From assembly GCA_014084085.1 (NCBI GenBank), contig NPFB01000019.1:693655-757654 (forward strand): DNA of 64,000 nt, given 5' to 3'. Position numbers and translations under genes: made by a program. The notes beneath the pieces are model-generated. The model was not told where the DNA came from, ran no database searches, and worked only from the letters and a program-made list of their open reading frames with translations. This document shows positions 58,401 through 64,000 of this stretch, in pieces; the stretch's first letter is position 1, and each line of letters starts with the position of its first letter. This stretch comes from Hondaea fermentalgiana. Its lineage: Eukaryota; Sar; Bigyra; Thraustochytrida; Thraustochytriidae.

Positions 58401-60988
58401 GAATTCTTGCTTCGCTTCTCGCATCTGTACAAGGAACAGCCCTGGGCTTTGCTCGAGGAAGCGCCCCGCTTGGAGATCTCGAGGTGTCTGCCATGGCTAC
58501 GGCGATTTGTGCACATTGTGCACAGCAAGGTTACCCACTTCAAGAAGCGGGCCAGGCTGCTGTGCGCGCCGCCTTGACAAGTTCTCTGCATGTGCGAGCT
58601 CAGATTCAACAAGGTTTGAACGAAGCCGTGCAGATGAGTATGCGAGTGCAACCAAGCATTTTCCACGGTCCAATGGCTATCGATCTCGACGAGGTGAAGC
58701 GTCTGAACTCCTCAGTCGAGGCAGGTCGCATTGATCACCTTTTGGGCGGAGAGAGCTCGACTGCAGCAAGCTATGAGAGTCTGCGCAAGGTTTTCTATGG
58801 ATCAGGTTCACCGTTGGAGGAAAAAGAAGACGATGACGAAGACGAAGAGAAGGGCGCAGAAAGATTTGCACTCGGAGCTGTCGACGCTGTTGCAGCGCGC
58901 CTCTTGGTCGAAGTTGCTGCGGAGCGCGCTTCGTCTGTGGCGCATCTGGACGATCAGCGGGCCGTTTCTTTGGCTCTAGACGCAATTGTTCAGCGGATGC
59001 AAGATCTTTTGCGCGTGCACCACGGCGCAAAGAGCACCAGCGAACTTCAAGGCGTTCGTGTGCCCGTGTCTGAAGAACGTGGTGTGGAAGCGTCGCTTGA
59101 ATTGAGTGGCGAGGCGGCAGGAGTTCAAGAAAGACAAAAGTACCATGATGGTCAAGACTTGCTCGCTGCAAAGTCTGCAACCCCGAACGCTGCAATGGAG
59201 TCAATTGGGAGTCCAGAACCACTGCGACCGTCGGTCGCACAGCTCGAAAGCTACTTGCGGAGTAGTGTCCTAGCTGAGGTGCTGGTGCAAGAAGCGAATG
59301 CGAACGTGGGATCCGAAGGCGAACTAAATGAATCACCTATGACAGCACAAGGCGATGCAAGTGAAAGCACAGTTTCGCCATCGCTCAACGGTGGCGGTGG
59401 TGTAGTCCAGTGGTTTATGGATCGTGGAGAAGCAGTGGATCAAAGTGCGGTCAAGGCAGCAACTGCCGAAGCCATATCTAAAGCTCTTGGCAGTTCTTCT
59501 GCGTCGCCTGAAGACACCGTTTGGGACCTGGACGCGCCATCTCGACCGTGGTCAGATGGCAACATATTAGATCTCGTCACGAACCTTGTGCTTGCACAAG
59601 TCTACTCTGAAGAGTCCGAGAACGATGCAGCTTTGGACACTGCGCTTCTTGGAGCGAACGAAGCGCCGCACACGAAGTCTTCAAAAGACGCCAATGCTCA
59701 AGCAAGCGAACAAGCCGCAAACGCCGCGCTCGCTTCTAGGCTTGCCGCGGAAGCTGCCGAACGTGCAATTTTTGCGCGCGAGGAGAGTGTGCGACTCAGG
59801 GAAGTCCAGCTCCTTGAGCAGGAACGCACAGTCGCTCTACGAGAAGCCGAGGCACGTGCGTCTGCAGCTCAGTCTGCTTTGGGTGTCAAGGAGGCCATGC
59901 TGGAGCGCCTCGTTGCAGAAACATCTGCCCGTCATGAAATGCTGGCCGAACAGGAACGAGGTCGGGTAGCGGACCTTGAGGCCACCCTCGCAAAATTTGG
60001 CCAACTGCAGCTTGAAACACTTGGGATGGCATTTGACCGTATGCAGCATGCACTGCCTCCTGCGCCTCTTGCGCAAGACGCCGAGATACAGCGCGTGGTA
60101 TCTCTGGCGACGCAGACGGACGAGTTGACGCCCTTGGAGCGGGAAGTGTCTCGAGGTGAAGTGGAGAGACATTCATCAGAAGTACGAGGCTTCGTTGCTG
60201 CAGATAAAGAGGTGGACCTTTTAGAACGCAAAGCGAGTGATGGGGAGTCAAAGTCGCCATCTGAGTCGTTTTCAGAAGAAGCAGAGATTGCGAAGTTCAC
60301 CAAAGAAGAAGGAGGAAGTAACAATGACGACAGCGGCAACGACAACGATGGAGATGCCGAGTCTGGCGAAAATTTTGAGGGAGAAAATGATATGGAAGAG
60401 GAGGATGATGACGAAGAGGGTAGTCTCTCCTTGGTATTGCCGTATCCTCGGGCACGAAATGAAACGAAGGACGTGTCCCTTTTGGATCTTTCCGCCGTTG
60501 TCGTTTCAGAGTCACCCCGGGCTAGCTCACTCGATTCGCCGATTTCACTCATGCTCCCTGCAGAAGGTGGGCCCGCGGCGAACGCGGCCGCTTCGCCGCC
60601 ATCCCTGTCTCCGCGCATCGTGACTCCTCGAGTTCAACCTGCAAAAGAGCCACCGGCCAAAGGATTTTCTGCAACGCTTCTGGAGTGGTCAGACAGTGAC
60701 GATGAAGAAGAAGATATCGAGGCTGGAGACGATCATTCTGCTGACTCGCGGTCGCTGTCTGAAGGAGAACTCGAGGTGAGCCCTGGAGACTTTAGTGATG
60801 GCGAAGAAGTCCCTCTTACCATAGCGTATCGCAGCGCGCTGCAGCCCGCTGTTACGGGTGCACCGTGGCCACCAGGACAAATGCCCAATCTCGATGCCAA
60901 GACTCTGAAAACCGCTGATGATGCGGCTGATGTCTCGCTTGCTTCCTCAGCGTCCGACTTGAGTCTATCAAACCTGAGCATGAATTAA
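55484..60988 (+). CDS. TALPID3: TALPID3/KIAA0586-like centriolar and ciliary protein
   Basis: A 1834-residue, mostly disordered and coiled-coil protein. Several short blocks follow the order and spacing expected of animal TALPID3: a helical region (about 400-480; FDHALLQAEAHDIALRKRQ, then VRSRISQIDAEIVAFVEDAF), a later block WFMDRGEAVDQSAVK...AEAISKALG (about 1310-1336), RPWSDGNI (about 1355), and SLSEGELEVSPGDFSDGEE near the C terminus. A polyproline run is at about 715-723, a long coiled coil at about 1423-1513, and an acidic stretch at about 1590-1646. TALPID3 sits at the distal centriole and is needed for basal-body docking and ciliogenesis. I take ATG at 55484 (GCGATGG); the frame upstream starts with GTG and crosses the T/G homopolymers. 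Homology is weak and motif-based. Confidence 0.65.
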   Translation: MVEIRVPTGSPASRSPGTPERANAQGSGNSYGDADPRGRGQQRRVDVTMMASDQSDRDVLARSLLGGFHNRSRLSVEEVDQGRAPTPHSVVDGSLDIPGFAMVPPRHEDEKKGEPRSLPMSLAAELRDIERASSALLQNMERMEANTSRKAQSLASKDLHLQKKAEAQKRARVTETGALKGVGSRTAERALARKQFNERAKVRHTTQTTSRNASEARRLAQHRKPARELGLLAKRERLTASQKNQPSEKLDGKSETSLPFRENQPRALSPRKRVARSTKETGISPPKTLSPRHDRIETSTKKRSVDAELARVKSELEALESVAGTRQSLREAQSETLELLDAFPELVKAIKTMEHDTSEATRSLHERIGTLVQSYRDMNELAARAPLGFLSADFAQDKQRSKPQWMPSRDNFDHALLQAEAHDIALRKRQIDAMLQDAHQPVFGPFDAQADLNLSREVRSRISQIDAEIVAFVEDAFAFRARQAKDEAREDARARARRRHPMAREDKENTVISTFEPIAPWMGPEAWARVRHPADAKEPPKPPKILQTKKSKAPSLQYRRPRLGSAASAATSRPDGKLAAIEDPGREQPVQAEEPAPKRQLTARERVRQREEEQEKRRQRSELRARKIAREKARLAGDTARTARKAAATNDMAVSPFYNRPEGDHAGQTRQEENLSLEDRAALEEVGSILGALDDRQQLQNAFEAAERASLAAPPPPPPPPPPLEHVGPPVVSADNAFRVAADEEASRRAFTSTKAVPENESFEKARKPLHVRTADLVDCITKTLGPRESFARFASVDATGSVLAQCQLGSAAGRDLWTHCIVTASASYLQSKYAYRACVQEVALEALLDEGVIADDVSDMLTLLEQTFDKRDAGSQCILRADSCMTLIALAHQRVSASGLPLSAKGALTGLLSTLKVIGSKDGASTFASAVRASQGVQLAMLGQAAPVRAHASIQAASAIFAQAKCSYASPGILASLLASVQGTALGFARGSAPLGDLEVSAMATAICAHCAQQGYPLQEAGQAAVRAALTSSLHVRAQIQQGLNEAVQMSMRVQPSIFHGPMAIDLDEVKRLNSSVEAGRIDHLLGGESSTAASYESLRKVFYGSGSPLEEKEDDDEDEEKGAERFALGAVDAVAARLLVEVAAERASSVAHLDDQRAVSLALDAIVQRMQDLLRVHHGAKSTSELQGVRVPVSEERGVEASLELSGEAAGVQERQKYHDGQDLLAAKSATPNAAMESIGSPEPLRPSVAQLESYLRSSVLAEVLVQEANANVGSEGELNESPMTAQGDASESTVSPSLNGGGGVVQWFMDRGEAVDQSAVKAATAEAISKALGSSSASPEDTVWDLDAPSRPWSDGNILDLVTNLVLAQVYSEESENDAALDTALLGANEAPHTKSSKDANAQASEQAANAALASRLAAEAAERAIFAREESVRLREVQLLEQERTVALREAEARASAAQSALGVKEAMLERLVAETSARHEMLAEQERGRVADLEATLAKFGQLQLETLGMAFDRMQHALPPAPLAQDAEIQRVVSLATQTDELTPLEREVSRGEVERHSSEVRGFVAADKEVDLLERKASDGESKSPSESFSEEAEIAKFTKEEGGSNNDDSGNDNDGDAESGENFEGENDMEEEDDDEEGSLSLVLPYPRARNETKDVSLLDLSAVVVSESPRASSLDSPISLMLPAEGGPAANAAASPPSLSPRIVTPRVQPAKEPPAKGFSATLLEWSDSDDEEEDIEAGDDHSADSRSLSEGELEVSPGDFSDGEEVPLTIAYRSALQPAVTGAPWPPGQMPNLDAKTLKTADDAADVSLASSASDLSLSNLSMN

Positions 60989-61780
60989 CCTAGTACGAAT
61001 TTTGTTTGCATTGAAATTGAGAGTCAAGGCTCAGGCCTGAGGCCTTAGTAAACGTGGGGCAATGGAGCTTGGAGAAGGCGATTTGTTTTCAGATCGGTGG
61101 CAATTTCTTTCCCGCTCTCAAATTGCAGTGATGACGTTTACCAAGCGGGTGCGAAGTCGATGGTCGAAGCTTCGTTTTAAAAAATTAAAGACAGATGTTA
61201 TCATTGCCGTCGCTAAAACGCGACGACCAATACTAGTTGTTTGCGGCCCAACGACTTTGGGTCTTCTCATCTCTTTTCCGGCCTGATCATACACGCGCCT
61301 TCATCGCCGCCGTCTTGTCATTCTTCCGCTCACATCAAGTATCTCTTCAACGCCTGGCTAATCGTCTAGATTTTCTTTCACTCGTCCTGCCGCTCAGCTC
61401 CCCCCGGCTGTAGCTGCCAGGCCGCTAGCGTGAGTCTTCGCGCCCTGCTGCCGTGCCGCTTCCCGCCGCGCCCACCGCGGGTTCGAGATCCGCTCGTGCG
61501 TGTCGGACGGGCTCGGGTCGCGTGTCTTCGTATCTTATCTTCGCCACGGTGCATCGCCGAGCGAACGAAAATTGCCCAGACCCGCATCCATCTCAACCTC
61601 GACCTCGACCGTCCTGTCTACGACGTGGACGACCGCGACCTCGCCCTACTAGACCTCGACCTCGACCTCGACCTCGACCTCGACCGCGACCTCGACCTTG
61701 TTGGAGCGGTCGCAAGAGATCGCAAGGCACTGGGGCACGCGCGCGCGAAGGAGGAAGAGAAGAGACGCTCGCTGGAGCAG
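60989..61780. other. Intergenic region and FMO leader with hexamer repeats
   Basis: Between the TALPID3-like stop and the FMO start, both plus strand. GACCTC hexamer repeats (about 61648-61694) code Leu-Asp runs if read in the FMO frame, which is open back to a GTG at 61430. That GTG lies in GTGAGTC, a possible splice donor for a 5' leader intron. A 12-bp palindrome (CTCAGGCCTGAG, about 61030-61041) follows the TALPID3-like stop. Confidence 0.5.
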
Positions 61781-63856
61781 ATGGAGGCCAACCCGGTCGT
61801 GATGCGCTGGGCCCGGCGCCTCGCTCTCGTGGGCGGGACGGTGTTCACCATCAAGGTCCTGCAGCGCGCGGTGGCGGCGCTTCACCGGCGGCCCGAGGGC
61901 CCGCACGAGCTCATCGAGGAGATGCAGGCGGAGGTCAAGGCCGAAGCGGAGGCCAAAGGCGAATCTCCAAAGAAATGCCTCGTCATCGGCACTGGGATTA
62001 CCGGGATCGGCGCGCTCAAGGCGTGCTTAGAGGAAGGCCTGGATGTGTCGTGCTTTGAGCGGGAGAAAGAGGTGGCCGGATTTTGGCGCTACAGCGAGGA
62101 GGAAGGCGTTCCTTCCGTGTACAAGAGCGTGTACATTGATACCCCGCGCGACATCAACTCGTACGGAGACCGTCCGTACCAGCCTGGAAGCGCCGCTTTC
62201 ACGCATAACTCACAGCTTGTAGAGTACCTGGAAGACAACGTGCGGGACTTTGGGCTCGAGCGGTACATCACCTTTGGCCGCGAGGTTGTCTGGGTGGCGC
62301 GGTCCGAGGAGGATCCGGCCAAGTGGGCTGTGCAGTCCCGGGACCTGGCCTCTGGAGAGACTTTTGAAGATCTCTTTGACGGCGTGCTCGTTTGCACAGG
62401 TCGCCACGGCGCATCCGGCTACGTGCCTCGCTTCCCGGGTATCGTAGAGACCCCCATCAAAACCCTGCATTCGAGCATGTACAAGTACCCTTCCAAGCAT
62501 GGAATCACCGAAAATTCCAAGGTCGTCATTGTGGGTGTTGGCAATTCTGGTCTGGACATCGTCACCGAGGTGAGTCAGGTCGCCAAGGAAACGCATCTAG
62601 TGAGCCGATCTGGACTCTGGCTTACGGTGGTGAAGCCGGGAGAGATCGAGCTCAGCGATGCTGGTATGGGCCGTCTCGCCATGGATGCCTTCTTCCGCTT
62701 TCCGTGGTGGTGGCAGTCGGACATTCGCGAAGGCATCGTTGCCAAGGATCAGGAGATTCTTAACAAGCACGGTCTTAAGCCCAAGCATCGCCTGCAGCAG
62801 CAGCACGAGCTCGTCACGGGCATGTTCGGTCCTACCATTCACCAGCAGCTCGAGGATGGAAAGATCATTGTGCACAAGTCGCTCGAGCGTTTTGCGGAAG
62901 ATGACGAAAACGGACCATATGTTGTCCTCGGCGGTCCAAACGGCGAGGAGAAAATTGCCGCCGACGTGGTCATCTTTGCCACGGGTTATCGGTTCTCGGT
63001 GGGCTTTGTTGACCCCAAGACAACCGCTGATCTCCGCTTTGGGCGCAGCGGAACGGATGTGCCCCTGTACAAGGGCTTTCTCGCCATTCCCAAGGAAGCC
63101 GATGATCGCATCACCCCAGTGGCCTTTATCAACCATGTGCAAACAATGACCTTTATGGGTGGAGAGATGCAAGCTCGCTATTACTCGCGCGTATTGCGCG
63201 GAAAAATCAAGCTGCCTTCTCCACAAGTCCAATATCAGGATATGCTTGACACGCGCACAGCTCTTTCCGCGCAATACATGGATCGCGAGCAGCTTCGCAC
63301 GCAGCACGGTCTCGGCGTCATGTACTATGACGACCTTGCCAATGATATTGGCTGTCTTCCGACGTTTTGGAAGCTTCTCACAGAACGCCCTACGGCGTTA
63401 TGGCACTGGTACTTTGGCGGAACCTCGCTTGGCTTCAACCCATTCCAGTATCGATTGGTTGGACCGGGTTCCTTTAACGTCGCCGAAGACAATATCTGGC
63501 GCATGTACCGCGAGACGGTTTCTGGCACTTACGTGGCCGGTCCCCGCAAGGGCGAGAAGAAGCCTGGCGAGCAATGGTTCCGTACCATGTGCTTTCAGCT
63601 GACGATGGGCTGCATCATGCAGGGCGCTCTTCTTTACGGTGGTCTTTTCAAGGGATACGCGACAAGCTTTCGCCTTGCTGATCGCAAGGAACAGAATTTG
63701 GCTTACATTAAGGCTCAAGGTGAAGAGAACATGCACTCTCTGAAATTTGGCGAGGATTCATGCGCCATGCGCGCATCTACGGCCGGCACCGAAAAGATTG
63801 CAGCCTCGTCGGAAAGGTACAAGAGTTTTCGGAACGAGACATCCGCCGCAGCGTGA
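61781..63856 (+). CDS. Flavin-containing monooxygenase (FMO family)
   Basis: A 691-residue enzyme that would use FAD and NADPH to oxygenate a substrate. A possible membrane anchor lies at about 10-35 (RRLALVGGTVFTIKVL). The FAD-binding Rossmann motif is VIGTGITGIGALKACLEEG (about 67-85), followed by the acidic residue of the second strand (CFERE). The FMO-type region ending FPGI...LHSSMYKYP is at about 220-240, the NADPH-binding motif is VIVGVGNSGLDIVTEVS (about 249-265), and the ATGY motif (FATGYRF) is at about 399. The C-terminal 250 residues are longer than in typical FMOs (about 530 residues) and include a hydrophobic stretch near 610-635. The first ATG, at 61781, is used; the open frame upstream starts with GTG. 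The substrate is unknown. Confidence 0.88.
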   Translation: MEANPVVMRWARRLALVGGTVFTIKVLQRAVAALHRRPEGPHELIEEMQAEVKAEAEAKGESPKKCLVIGTGITGIGALKACLEEGLDVSCFEREKEVAGFWRYSEEEGVPSVYKSVYIDTPRDINSYGDRPYQPGSAAFTHNSQLVEYLEDNVRDFGLERYITFGREVVWVARSEEDPAKWAVQSRDLASGETFEDLFDGVLVCTGRHGASGYVPRFPGIVETPIKTLHSSMYKYPSKHGITENSKVVIVGVGNSGLDIVTEVSQVAKETHLVSRSGLWLTVVKPGEIELSDAGMGRLAMDAFFRFPWWWQSDIREGIVAKDQEILNKHGLKPKHRLQQQHELVTGMFGPTIHQQLEDGKIIVHKSLERFAEDDENGPYVVLGGPNGEEKIAADVVIFATGYRFSVGFVDPKTTADLRFGRSGTDVPLYKGFLAIPKEADDRITPVAFINHVQTMTFMGGEMQARYYSRVLRGKIKLPSPQVQYQDMLDTRTALSAQYMDREQLRTQHGLGVMYYDDLANDIGCLPTFWKLLTERPTALWHWYFGGTSLGFNPFQYRLVGPGSFNVAEDNIWRMYRETVSGTYVAGPRKGEKKPGEQWFRTMCFQLTMGCIMQGALLYGGLFKGYATSFRLADRKEQNLAYIKAQGEENMHSLKFGEDSCAMRASTAGTEKIAASSERYKSFRNETSAAA

Positions 63857-64000
63857 AAAAGAGTGGTACCATCAGACTACCAAATTAATTTTCTTTTTAT
63901 AAAAAGCATGACGTGTTCTTTTCTGAAGCCTCCGTCGCAAAAGATTTGTTCACAAACTCTGCGGGGAATATATCATATCTGAGAGACGGAGACTCTTCCA
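63857..64000. other. FMO 3' flanking region
   Basis: AT-rich DNA after the FMO stop, including a TTTTTATAAAAAG string that could pair with itself. No further gene begins before the window ends. Confidence 0.5.

Noticed and set aside
61062..61286. 74-residue ATG frame between the TALPID3-like and FMO genes
   Set aside because: It has no recognisable domain and lies in probable untranslated DNA; a short upstream frame of the FMO transcript is possible but unsupported.
61470..61505. T-arm-like hairpin with GGTTCGA, possible tRNA
   Set aside because: A five-pair stem and seven-base loop can be drawn, but no matching acceptor, D or anticodon arm lies upstream.

Overview
The window is nuclear DNA from a eukaryotic protist. 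It is GC-rich, its genes are long and almost intron-free, and the proteins are eukaryotic in type: VPS13, XPC/Rad4, COMMD2, ESS2, NME7, TTLL, TALPID3-like, and a BK-type potassium channel with one spliceosomal intron. Several of these belong to organisms that build a flagellum. The overall style fits a heterotrophic stramenopile such as a thraustochytrid, but this is inference from gene style, not from a marker gene. No rRNA, tRNA, CRISPR array or transposon was recognised. The first 23 bases are all G, and a 100-N assembly gap lies at 55124-55223.

Layout. 1-7.9 kb: an ammonium transporter (minus) and then about 5.2 kb of gene-free DNA full of microsatellites and palindromes. 7.9-16.9 kb: ESS2 splicing factor (plus), a membrane-anchored Cys-based phosphatase and COMMD2 (both minus), a tubulin-ligase-like enzyme (plus), a GPH-type sugar/cation symporter (minus) and a TXNDC15-like protein (plus). 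17.5-29 kb: a CHASE-domain sensor and a PNPase (both minus), a Slo/BK-like channel split by one intron (plus), and NME7 (plus). 29.3-45 kb: a single 15.75-kb open frame on the minus strand coding a 5250-residue VPS13 bridge-type lipid-transfer protein with many extra domains. 45.6-51.2 kb: Rad4/XPC (plus) and a SAM-domain protein (minus), ending tail to tail. 52.3-63.9 kb: a desaturase fused to a Cys-rich finger (minus), a TALPID3-like centriolar protein (plus) and an FMO-type monooxygenase (plus).

Arrangement. Many genes sit as divergent pairs sharing an upstream region (COMMD2/TTLL, symporter/TXNDC15, PNPase/channel, VPS13/RAD4, desaturase/TALPID3). Several of these shared leaders are loaded with 3-6 bp tandem repeats. 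Five genes have known or likely links to cilia or the cytoskeleton that builds them: TTLL, TXNDC15, NME7, TALPID3-like and, more weakly, the SAM/Trp-rich protein. This fits a life cycle with flagellated zoospores. VPS13, the desaturase, the symporter and the FMO are membrane or lipid functions.

Start codons. Several open frames extend upstream only through GTG or TTG codons. For these I give the first sensible ATG instead.
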